From: Asterias rubens
Lineage: Eukaryota; Echinodermata; Asteroidea; Forcipulatida; Asteriidae
DNA: 64,000 nucleotides
Assembly: GCF_902459465.1 (NCBI RefSeq)
Contig: NC_047066.1
Location: 9,923,047-9,987,046 of the forward strand
Direction: 5' to 3'
Position 1 is the first letter of the stretch. Every line of letters begins with the position of its first letter. Both the position numbers and the translations under genes were made by a program. The notes under the pieces are model-generated. The model made no database searches and was not told the origin of the DNA. It saw only the letters and a list, made by a program, of their open reading frames with translations. This document shows, piece after piece, positions 1 through 10,800 of the stretch.

Positions 1-375
1 GACCAGACGACCGTCCAGGTCAACAGTCCAGAACCCCAAGATGTCAGTGTAGGCTTGACCAACCCCGTGTCGAAAGTGACCGAGGCTGTTATTAGAAGTA
101 CTCACCCCATTCTAATTATAACGAAACAGAGGGACTTCCGCAAGCAAAGTAGGAGGAATAAGCGAGCTTTGAGGAGATGGAGATTAAAGGAGAGAATGAG
201 GCGGGCAATGGAAAGGATGAAAAGACTGAAAGCCAGAATGGAAAAGAGGAACAAGAAAATGATGGAGAGAATTGTGAAAATTGAGGACAGGAATAAGAAA
301 CGAGCTGAAAGGGAAGTAGAGAGAGTGGTTAAGAAAAGCAAGGGAAGAAATATCAAAAAGGACAGAGGCCCATAA
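1..375 (+). CDS. 3' end of an unidentified gene: basic, charged coiled-coil-like C-terminus
   Basis: The frame is open from the first base of the window to a TAA at 373-375, so this may be the last exon of a gene that begins outside the window. The first 45 or so residues look ordinary. From about residue 50 the protein is almost wholly Arg, Lys, Glu and Met in heptad-like spacing (ERMRRAM, ERMKRLKARM), which suggests a long helix or coiled coil. I recognise no family. The window edge prevents choosing a start; the first in-frame Met is at position 55. The purine-rich strand could also keep a frame open by chance, so a non-coding low-complexity stretch is a real alternative. No clear poly(A) signal was noted immediately downstream. 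Confidence 0.35.
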   Translation, partial: DQTTVQVNSPEPQDVSVGLTNPVSKVTEAVIRSTHPILIITKQRDFRKQSRRNKRALRRWRLKERMRRAMERMKRLKARMEKRNKKMMERIVKIEDRNKKRAEREVERVVKKSKGRNIKKDRGP

Positions 376-649
376 AACAAAATGAAAAGGAAACGAAAAA
401 GGAGAAAACGGAGAGTAACAGAGAACTTTAGCCAAAACTGAGAAAAGGTTTTGTATACGTTTGGTATTGAATCTAAAAAACTATTGGCCTTACTTGGGGA
501 GAAGTACATCAGCTTTGAAGTAGTATAATGCATTTTGAGAAAATGTTCACCTTGAAGTACTGCGGTTATGGACAACTAAATCACCTGTGTTCCCCTATGT
601 TAATTTGAGAGGCATTACTACTACAGTGAAGTTTCTTAGATTGTGTGTT

Positions 650-805
650 TCAATGGGAGACTTTCTGGGACGATAGAGGGCAGCAGACTTACCGGGTAAA
701 TCCATTGTTCTCAGAACTATGCGCATGTTCAGAACTACGTAAACAATGGAAATTTACCCGGTATGTCTGCTGCCGCCTAGCGTTGGAAAGTCTCCTATTG
801 CCGAT
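650..805. repeat. Foldback MITE, family E (GGGAGACTTT ends)
   Basis: The left arm (GGGAGACTTTCTGGGACG, then a GCAGCAGACTTACC core) is matched by an inverted right arm (GGTATGTCTGCTGCCGCC, then AAAGTCTCC). A second copy with the same arms lies at 25726-25874. Partial relatives sit near 20940, 48030 and 52170. It encodes no protein, so it would be a non-autonomous element. Confidence 0.75.
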
Positions 806-903
806 TATTCTTCCTGCGTGGACATAAACCGCTCCAGATTTTCGGCATGATCTAATTTTACTACAGAATAGTGTTTAATGGTTTGAATCTATACAACAAT
901 GGA

Positions 904-1287
904 TTTAAAGGCAGTGGACACTATTGTTATTGTCAAAGACCAGTCTTCTCACTTGGTGTATCTCAACATATGCATAAAATAACTAACCTGTGTAAATTTG
1001 AGCTCAATCGGTCATCAAAGTTGCGAGATAATAATGAAAGAAGAAAACACCCTTGTCACACGAAGTTGTGTGCGTTTAGGTGGTTTCGAGACCTCAAGTT
1101 CTAAATTTGAGGTCTCGAAATCAAATTCGTGGAAAATTACTTCTTTCTCCAAAACTATGCCACTTCAGAGGGAGCGGTTTCTCACAGTGTTTTATACCAC
1201 CAACCTCTCCCCATTACTTGCCAACAAGAAAGGTTTTATGCGAATAATTACTTTGAGTAATAACCACTAGTGTCCACTGCCTTTAAA
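904..1287. repeat. Foldback MITE, family A (TTTAAAGGCAGTGGACAC ends), full copy
   Basis: The terminal inverted repeats read TTTAAAGGCAGTGGACACTA on the left, with the complement TAGTGTCCACTGCCTTTAAA on the right. An inner inverted repeat (GAGACCTCAAGTT / AATTTGAGGTCTC) lies in the middle. The element is about 385 bp with no gene. Full or nearly full relatives lie at 5180-5564, 18305-18701, 36915-37302, 50439-50816 and 59598-59972. Confidence 0.85.
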
Positions 1288-1595
1288 CAATTGAACAATG
1301 TGTTCCAATTACCAAACGTATACAATCGAAGAAGCCAAACACAAAGGGGAGATTGAATGGGAGAAAAGATACAGAAAGAACCATTTTAGCTTGACAAATA
1401 TTAACTTTCATTCCGTAGATATTAATTTAAATTTTGAGCGATGTATAAGTATTATAACTGCGAATAATAACTGTGGTTAATCTTTTTGCAGACCTGAGTT
1501 CAATTTAGCTGCTTTAGCTCATAAAGGTAGCCAGCACACCAAAATTATGCTTACCAGTAGGTTTAACCAGCCCAAGCTACCATTTCACGTGTTCC

Positions 1596-1808
1596 ATTGG
1601 GAAGGCACTAAATACTAAACTCCACAGCGGTTCGGCCCATCGGAGAATACCCGAGCGTAACAACCAGGTCCTAGTGGTTAGTCCACTCTTATGTAACAAC
1701 TCCCCAAACCTGCTGCGTGGGGGATCGTCGCGAACCGTGCCGGAATGTTCCGAGAGCACACGAAAAGTTCCGAACCGCTGTAAAGGTTAGTTTTTAGTGC
1801 CTTCCATT
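1596..1808. repeat. Foldback element, family F
   Basis: The left arm GGAAGGCACTAAATACTAAAC followed by ACAGCGGTTCGG is mirrored by CCGAACCGCTGTAAAGGTTAG and TTTTTAGTGCCTTCC on the right. The loop holds a GC-richer unique segment. This is the only copy I noticed in the window. Confidence 0.7.
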
Positions 1809-1954
1809 ACAGTTACATTGTGTACCTAGTATCCTGCCCATTTTCTACTGCTTCAAGAGGCTCTCTGAATTTGGGTCCGAATTCGATGTTAGTCTGAGTG
1901 TGATTTATACACTGTTTAGAAGATAAGAACCTTCTAAGGATGAGGAAGTCTATT

Positions 1955-2304
1955 TTAAAAGGCACTGTACACCTTTGGTAGTGTTGTCAAAAATGTCAAG
2001 ATGCATAAAATAACAAAAGAGTCTGTGTAAATTTTTTTGGTTTCAATTGGTCATCGAAGTTGCAAAAGAATAATGGAAGAAAGACAATAATTGTTAAATA
2101 AAAATGTGCCTAATGTAAAGGCTTTTAGTCCGAAATCTTTTAAGTGAGAAATTACCCCTTTCCCCCAAATTGCGTTACTTCAGAGGGGCCCGTTTCTCAC
2201 AACATTTCATACTATCAACAGCTCTCCATTGCTCGTTACCAAGTATGTTGTTATGTAACCAACGATTTTGAGTAACTACCCAAAAAGTGTCCAGTGCCTT
2301 CAAG
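1955..2304. repeat. Foldback MITE, family A2 (diverged relative of family A)
   Basis: It starts TTTTAAAAGGCACTGTACAC and ends AGTGTCCAGTGCCTTCAA. It shares the internal GTAATTACC, CAGAGGG and CAACAGCTCTCC blocks with copies at 27836-28220, 43097-43441 and 58133-58503. Confidence 0.6.
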
Positions 2305-2318
2305 GTTTTAGATTGAAC

Positions 2319-2656
2319 TTAAAGGAACACATTGCATTGGATCGGTCGCGTTTGTCTTTGAAAAGCATTTGTAACCGTTTGTTATAAATGCATGGTTAGA
2401 AAGATGTTTTAAAAGTAGAATACAATGATCCACATAAGTATCACATTAAATATGGGAGTCAACAATTCGACTCCCATAAATGGCCGACCGTGTTTGTCAA
2501 CGAGGTAAAAGGAAAACCACACAATTTCGAGTGATACTTGTGTGGATCTCTATTTTCTACTTTGAAAATATCTTTCTAATCATGCATTATAACAAACTGT
2601 TACAAACGTTTTTCAAAGACCAACTCGACCGATCCAAGGCAATGTGTTCCTTTAAA
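2319..2656. repeat. Foldback MITE, family B (TTAAAGGAACACGTTGCC), nearly whole-element palindrome
   Basis: The left half begins TTAAAGGAACACATTGCATT and the right half ends AAGGCAATGTGTTCCTTTAA. The halves pair along most of their length around a central GGGAGTCAA...TTCGACTCCC core. Other copies are at 9373-9764, 22499-22860, 48812-49204, 51070-51374 and 51701-52093. Confidence 0.85.
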
Positions 2657-2961
2657 CTATAGTGACAACTATAAATGAATTTTATCCCTACCAATCGAAT
2701 AGATCGAGTTCCAGTCGTGTCTCCAATACGATATATATCTGAAATGCACCAAAAACTCCACTATTTGGATGGGATATATTATTCCTCCCCGATTTGAACT
2801 ATATTTCCTCAATTAGTTCAGAGGTTCAGACCAGCGAAAACCTGCAGTCTTCCAATTAAAATCTCATTTTGACTCCGTTAGTTGACTTGCTACTGTTCAT
2901 ATGGAACATTAATTACCAGAAGTTGACAAAACAAACCAAAACGTTGGCGGGTTAAACATCT

Positions 2962-3248
2962 GGGCCCAATTTCATAGCACTGCTTAAAAGCAAATTAAAT
3001 TTGCGTGCTTACTGTAGCAGAAACATTTTTTGCTTAAGCCTTAGCGTTTTTCACAGGTTAGCAGAAAAATTGGGCGGCCATCTTGCGTGTTTACCGTGGA
3101 TTTGCATTGTGATGTCATTAATTTTCGTGCGGTAAGCACCGGAAGGTTAGCATGCCTTTTTGTGTGTTTACGGTTAGCAGCGCTATGAAACAGAAATTGC
3201 ACAGTAAGCACAAAATCGGCCGTTAAGCAGCGCTATGAAATTGGGCCC
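2962..3248. repeat. Foldback MITE, family C (GGGCCCAATTTCATAGC ends)
   Basis: The left end GGGCCCAATTTCATAGCACT and the right end GCGCTATGAAATTGGGCCC are inverted copies. Inner sequence carries several TTAGC/GCTAA and GTAAGCAC words in both orientations. Copies are at 9037-9175, 11512-11762, 20561-20820, 22218-22491, 46728-47009 and 51403-51652. Confidence 0.85.
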
Positions 3249-4835
3249 AGTTCAACTTGTTCAGCATGTATAGGAACATGTCTTATTAGTTTTACTTGCA
3301 TTATTACTATAATTAATAGAATATTTATTTGGTCCCCAAAGTAGAAAAATTATTCAGTCTGAAAGATTGACGCCCGGTGAACACCAGCTATACACAATGT
3401 TGAGTTTCACAGCTACCGCGGGGTGTAAAGCGCCATCTGCAAATCAATTAAAACAATGAACTACAATCTGCCAACCGTTTTTAATTTGAAGCTGTTGTGT
3501 AGTGTTGCTTAATTTGTTTGTAGATAAAAATGTTATGGGTGGATCTTAGATTTAAAATGTGACGTTTGGTCGCCCTCCTTGAAGTAATAATTGTTCTTGT
3601 CGAATGCACTTTTGTCTTGTGCGGCTGCTGAGAACGCCATCTGCGTAATGGTTAGTTTTCCAAGAGGACGTATGCCTATTTCTATTTTATCCAATTTGTC
3701 AATTTTTTTAAAGGCCTACACCCCACACTGCCAAACACTAAAAGATTTAATCCTAAAAAGAACTGAAAACTAATGAAATAATTATAGACAGCCCCAACAA
3801 GTTTGAAATAATATTGACACGTTGGCATGGCCAGAGAAAAGAAATAAAATAATCCCGATGGGCCAGTGTTAACAGCGCCCTCTGTTGGTCCCACTCTCGC
3901 TACAATCATCAGCAGTCAGCTGTAGAAGGATTCTCCACCCCAAAACGCTGTAGAAGTGTCGTGTAATACACCATGAATTTCAGCATAAAGAGACACAGCA
4001 CAGCGATAAGATCTTAACAAAATCAACACTAAAGGTAATACTATTAAATCATATTGAGTAGTTTGGTGACTAATTAGCCAGTTATAAGGGGAAACATGTA
4101 AGTCCAGTTTCCGGACATTACTTTGCCCAGCCAGCCTTGTTTTGGGGTTGTTTTTTTTTGCCTTTTACCTGCACGGCTGTACATTTTACGTTGACGAATC
4201 CTTGCCAGAGCAGAGTCAGAGAGTTGGCAACACATGTGGGGCTAATATCATTGCAGACAAAGACTAAACAGTTTTCAGTAGGCACAATGTACAGAACATG
4301 CTGAAAACAACAGTCAATTGCCCAAAATAACTGCCCGTTAGAAACTCCCCCCCCCCCTCTTCAATTATCAATTCATTTAGTCATTATGATGAGTATGACT
4401 CACATAACTTAAAATAGGCCTAACCTAAGGTTGGTTTCGCGGGAGGCTAGCTGTGTTTTTATTTTAGAGTAGGCATAATGACCTCAATGCTTTTGTTTTC
4501 AAACCCCTGGAGTGTTTTGTAAAAAAAGACATGGGTGAACTATTTGCACTGCTGTTATGGCTGAACACACAATTTAAATTGTTTGTTTTGTTTGCATTGT
4601 CCGTTGATGTGAGGATATGCTAAACAAACAAATCAAAATATTTTATTAACAAATTGATTAAAAAAATTCATGAGTGATTTTGTGGGGTTACCTATAGGTA
4701 AGATGCCAACCTGCAGGGTTTTTAAAAATGAGTGTTCACATTCTAAAATGTCTAATTATATATAACTCAACTTGTTTACAGACACGTTGCTGAAGAAGGC
4801 AGCAATTCCTGCTTTATTGTTAATGTTAGTTGAGG

Positions 4836-7800
4836 ATGGCGTCTCTATTCGATCAGTATGAGCAGGCTACAGCTAGGGCTGCATCAAGCATCACTATGGT
4901 ACCTAGAGAAACAGTCGCTGCCCCTGTGAGTAATTGGGATATGTTTTCCCTCCTGGAAAAAAAACCCAATAATTTATCAAAGTGATGCCACAGCAAGACT
5001 TTCATAAATAGACTGCTATAAATATGATTTAATTTGAGACTCTTGAAATGTGAATGGAGTAGTGCTGAAGAGGGATTCAACTTTGTTTTGTTTGGGGGTT
5101 GTCTTTGTGGTAGAAAAGCTAGTCTCGCACATAATAAAACTATTTGTACCAAGTTGGTCCTCAGACCGTTCCATTGTTATTAAAGGCAGTGGACACTATT
5201 GGTTATTACTGAAAATAATTATAAGCATTAAACCTTATTTGGTAACAAGTAAACGGGGAGAGGTTGATAGGATAAAACATTGTGAGAAACCGCTCCCTCT
5301 GAAGTGACGTAGTTTTCGAGAAAGAAGTTATTTTCCACAATTTTGATTTCGAGACCTCGGAATTAGATTTTGTGTCGAAATCAACCATTTGAAAGCACAC
5401 AACTTCATGTGACAAGTGTGTTTTTTCTTTCATTATTATCTTGCAACTTCGACGACCAATTGAGCTCAAATTTTCACTGGTTTGTTACTTTATACATATG
5501 TTGAGATACACAAAGTGAGAAGACTGGTCTTTGACAATTACCAATAGCGTCCAGTGTCTTTAAACAAACCACCCTGGTTGGCATAGACTGCCGAATGTTA
5601 TTGTTGGTAAAACATTCAATCATGTTATCAGTTGTTCTGAGCAGAAACAATGATGATAAGCAATGTGTTAGACCTCTAGATTCTTTCCGCTAACAAATCA
5701 TTAATTTGTAATCAATAACCAATAATTATTTTTCTAATTGCAGATCGCCTCTGGATATGTTACAGCTAAAATGGAAGAGGAGGTTCGCATCTTTAGCAAG
5801 ATGAAGATAAATTTCACGTAAGATTGTTTTGTAACTTATTCATCATTGTTAAGAATGAATTTGAGATTCAAGAATTGTTTATGGATAAGTGTTGAAGAGG
5901 GATTGAACTTTGTTTTGTTTTGGGGGTTTTTGTGGAAGAGAAAACTTTGTTTCAAATTCCTAAAACTTCAAGAGATGTGTTGTATTTTATTTCAGCCACA
6001 TCCAACAGCGCAAGCACCAATGACAGGATGGATAAAAAACATAAAATTACATAAAACAGCACAGTAAAATTATTTAAACAGACAAAACATGACATGATTG
6101 AAATGGCGAAAATATCTAACATCAAAATAGTTAAAACACAAGTTCGGTATTGTAAAGGAATTGTAGATCAGAGACAAAGAAAAATAAACACAAAATTTAC
6201 TTTAAAAGTAAACAGTAGGCCCCTATAAAAAAACATAAACTCCGACCCTCCTCAGAAATATATTCATCAGACTCAAAGTTACCACTTCAACAACACTTTT
6301 TTTTAAGGCAAAGTATACCTTTGGTTTTGCCACTTACGTACATGCACCAGGCCTGATACTTCACGAAGGCAACAAAGGCGATTGCCTCCATGCCTCCTGG
6401 TCACTGCCTTGGTGCCCTTGAAATGCTTCAGTAGAAGTTTACAATTTCCTCAACGGGTGGCCTTCATGAAGGAGAAAATGCCTTGGTGCCCTTGCCCTTT
6501 CAATAATGAAGCATACAGGCCTGCAATCACTTTTGTTGTCTCAGTGAAGCATTGGGCCTTTATAACCTTCCCCTCAAATTATGGAGTTGATTTATTTTAC
6601 TAATATTTCAGGCCGCCCCGACCCATAACTCATCTGATTGTAAACAACAACATGTTGATGATGGCCATGTCGGATAACGTTGTCCTACGAATTGACTTGG
6701 AGCATCCCGATCAACCTGACGGTAAGATATTTTTCAATTCACACTCACATTCATTTCCATACTTCATGAAAACAGAACAAAGCCAAAACAATAATTTGTT
6801 TAAGAAGTAACCAATAAACGAAGCTCCTTTAAAAAGGCAGAGAATATAATAATTAAGTATGAATTGGAATGGTTTATTGAAGTAAAAAGCATTCGTACAG
6901 CCGGTAGGCTTAATTACACGATTTGTAAAAAATATTAAAATAGTAACAAAATATAACAAAATTACGACAATATACCAAAAATAATTTCTAAATAGAGAAC
7001 TTTCATCGTATAATGTACTATCTATTTTATTTACTCCAAAAAGTGTCAGAATTCATGAATTTACGACCCATAATATACATTTTATCAGGAAGGGGATGTA
7101 CCAAGGCAACACAACTCAGCAAAATACCTTTTGTTTGGTGAGAAAGGGCGTAAACAAAATTATACAGAATTTCGGAACACCTTAAAACGCGGTGCATTTT
7201 AGGTTCAAAATGCAAACCAAATTAATGCTGGCACTGATAATTACCAATTGTGTATGTTGTCTTTAACTCTCCTTACAGAGGTTAAGCTTGGTGATGATCG
7301 CATCCATAAACTGTTCTTGGATCCGACGGGTCATCATCTTATCATCAGCACTGAGCAACAAGACGTCTTGTACTTATCCAGGACGGGGCGCAAAGCCAAA
7401 CAGCTTCAGAAACTCAAGGTAAGTTCCGCCTCAAAATGAGAAATCATCAATTGTAAACCACTTGGGTATGATTGGGTATGATTTAGGGTTGAACAAAGAA
7501 AAGTTTACTAGAGTGGGACTCGAACCAAGACCTCCGGATTAACGTGACGGCGCTCTACCAACTGAGCTATCTAGCCCTATCTAAGCGCTCTCCCCATTTT
7601 GTCAATATCTTTGTTTGGGGGTGCCAGTCAAAATGAGAAAAGTTAATTTCACTGCAGTTTTTTTCCCAGTAAATTTTCAAACAAATCAGAAATAACAACA
7701 TTCAAAATGTTAAGTAAGTAAGGTTTGCGGTGACACCATGTGAAAATCTCTTTTGTAGGTAGAGGTGGCTCTGAGAAGAGCTGGATTGCTCTTATTTGTC

Positions 7801-10800
7801 CGTCGTCTCGGAGCCACCACATCTCACAGCAGAGATTTTTTCACATGGTGTCACCGCAAACCCGACTTACTTAGTATTTTTCCACCATGCATAGCCTTAT
7901 ATCTTTTTCAATTTGTTATAACTTGGTTTTTACCCTTTGGCCAATGTATATTTTACTTGCCCGAGTTATGTGGAAAAAAATCCTTCACTATTACAGTGCT
8001 TGATAGTAGTATTTTGTAGTATTTTTAAAGGTTTCATTTAATATACGTGTAGGTAACAGCTGGTCTGGCCTAATTTTATAATTATTTGTTTTGGGATTTA
8101 ATTGGGGAATTTAGGCCTATAGGTTTTGTTTTCTTGTAATGCTTTTCATTTTGCTGTTAAGCGCTTTGAGGAATGCCAATTCATATTGCGCTATATAAAT
8201 ACTGTTTTATTATTATTATTCATACACATCGGTGTAAGGGTGAAAAACAACTTATATTCTTTATCCCTGGTGCAAATTCAACATCTATTAAATCACTGCG
8301 GTACCCACTGCTGCCTCTAGCTACCGGGCAATCTCGGTGGTCTAGTTGGTCAGACACTGCTCTAGAATTGCAAAGGTAGTGGGTTCGAATCCCACCCACT
8401 CAAGTGATTTTCCTGTGTGATTTGTTTCACAGAAATCTGGAAATTACTGAGTGTACAGTGCATAACACACATCAGTGTATGGTCAAAACCAAATTATATT
8501 CTTTGTCCCCGTTGCAAGAATGAACATCTATTAATTCAATGTATTCATGTTCCAGGGCCACCTCATTGATTCTATTGGATGGAACAAGTTGAATACCAGT
8601 GAAAGCACCACTGCAGAGATACTGGTGGGAACCAGTCGAGGTAAGGATTTTCAGGGACAAATAAATTGTTGTGATTTTAGTTTGGTTTCATAAACAATTT
8701 TTGCAATGATTAGTTGCACTAAAGAAAGTCATTAAACGGTGCAAGTCTTGCAAATTTCCAAACATTTTGGAACAGTTTTGGTCCCATGTACACCTGAAGG
8801 AAACAAACACACGCACTTTAACCGGTCCCAATGTTTGAATTAGTGCGATGATTGCCCACTCTAGAAATATATGATAAGCTTTTTCAAAAGAGGGGAACAA
8901 AATCAATAAGAAAAACGTGTATCAATACTGAAATTGATTTGTTGTAATTGTTTTGATTTTGTTGGATATTTGAAACATAGAGTTTCACTGTAGCTGTTTT
9001 GAAGTCATCTTTTAATCAGGGCCATTTTCAAACAGGGGGCCCAATTTCATGGGGCAGCTTAAGCACCATGCGAATGGCATTTTGGCTAGAAGTAACTATA
9101 TTCTGGTAAGCACAATTAGATTGTGCTTAGCTACTTGTTGTGCTTTCAACAAAGCAACTCAATGAAAGTGGGCCCTGGTGGAGGCTTGAATCAGAAAAAC
9201 AGTCTGGTGCCTGTCAAATGATTATTAGTGATCACTGTGTTGTTTTCACTTGCAGGTTTGATATTTGAGACGGAGATCCAGTCTGGAGACGACAGCAGAT
9301 TCTTCCAACAGAGCCTTGAACAGTATTGGAAACAGGTCAGTAGCAAAACTGATTTTTTTTTTTTCTATTATCGTTAAAGGAAAACGTTGCCTTGGATCAG
9401 CCGAGTTGGTCTTTGAAAAGCGTTTGTAACCCTTTGTTATAAAATGCATATGATTGGAAAGATATTTTAAAAGTAGAATACAATGATCCACATAAGTATC
9501 ACTCAAAATTGCGTGGTTTTCCTTTTACCCCGTCGACTAACACGGTCGGCCATTTATGGGAGTCAAATTTTTTACTCCCATAAATGACCGACCATGTTAG
9601 TTCGCACAGTAAAAAGGAAAACCACGCAATTTCGAGGCAAATTTATGTGGATCATTTTATTCTACTTTGAAACATCTTTCTAACCATAATGCATTTTACA
9701 ACAAACGGTTACAAACGCTTTTCAAAGACCAACTCGACCGATCCAAGGCAACGTGTTCCTTTAACCAGTGGATGCCTCTGTTATCAAATCTTGATTAATT
9801 AGTTTTTATTGTTGTCCACCCACCCACGCCAAAACATCTGTGGAACAATATAAACAAAAACAGAATATGAAAGTTCAAAGGAAATATTTTGATAAGGGGT
9901 GTTGAAAAGCTGTTATGATCCTACAGAGCCATTTGAAGTATTCAGTGACACGTATCAGGGATGAGATTTCTCTGTTTTTAACTGTAAATCCAAAATGAAT
10001 ATTTAAGAACTAGGTATTGTTATTATTATTCAGTTTACTTTGAATATTTCCTTCAAATTTACACCCTCAGGTCTTTAATTTGGGCAAAGAGGGCCCAGTG
10101 CCAGTCACCGGGCTAGAGGTTGAACATGTTCAACCTTCACCTCAAAACGAGCGTAGATTCTTTGTCATGGCAACAACACCAGGGTAGGTTGAGCTAATTT
10201 GGGAAATATTTCCATCCCATTTTTATTGTGGTAAAATATTGTTTTTAAACTGAAACATCCTTCATTGTCTTCTCTTCATTTGGGTTCTTGGCTAGTTACA
10301 AAAGTTCACTTTTCTGAGACTCCTTGGCTTCGAAACAAAAATAAATGAAATAAAATGAAGTTAAATGAAATGCGATTTTAAGTTCTCCAAATTTAAATAT
10401 GAAGATTTAATCCATATATTCCACTGTGTGCTTTTTTTTTATGCACAATCAGAATTTTTTTTAATGAAATGAAATGAGATTCAAGTTCTCAAAATCGAGA
10501 AGTAAATACTTAACTAACATATTCGACTGTGTGTTTTGTTTTGCAGACGTCTATATCAATTTATAGGAGTGATACCAAGTTCTTCAGAGACACCAGTATT
10601 TCAAAATGTCTTTCATAAATATGAAGCAAGCCCTGGTAAGTCGTCTTGATAGCAAATATTTCAGTTCATAAACCAACGTTTGGGTCATTGTATTGTACTT
10701 GAAGCTCAAGAAGAGAAGTTGGTTTTTAGAAGAGTAAGTTTGTTTCCATCTTGTAAGTTTTTAATGGTTGGTATGGTTGGATTGTGCGTAAAGCCTTTGC

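Larger units (their letters stand above)
376..4781. other. Intergenic region upstream of VPS18, filled with foldback repeats
   Basis: No supported coding exon was found here. The stretch holds foldback elements at 650-805, 904-1287, 1596-1808, 1955-2304, 2319-2656 and 2962-3248, listed separately. From about 3249 to 4781 I see only unique AT-rich sequence with a C-run near 4349. A 3' splice site consensus ending at 4781 lies 54 bases before the VPS18 start codon, so the VPS18 5' UTR is probably spliced. A non-coding first exon may lie near 3900-4035, where a run ends in AAAGGTAATA, but this is weak. Confidence 0.6.

Noticed and set aside
102-575. Minus-strand open frame over the first 500 bases
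   Set aside because: It is the complement of the purine-rich plus-strand frame; its hydrophobic Leu/Phe/Ser-rich product is what such a strand always gives.
7494-7565. tRNA gene on the minus strand
   Set aside because: A and B boxes are present but the anticodon stem does not pair and there is no T at position 33; treated as a tRNA-derived repeat.
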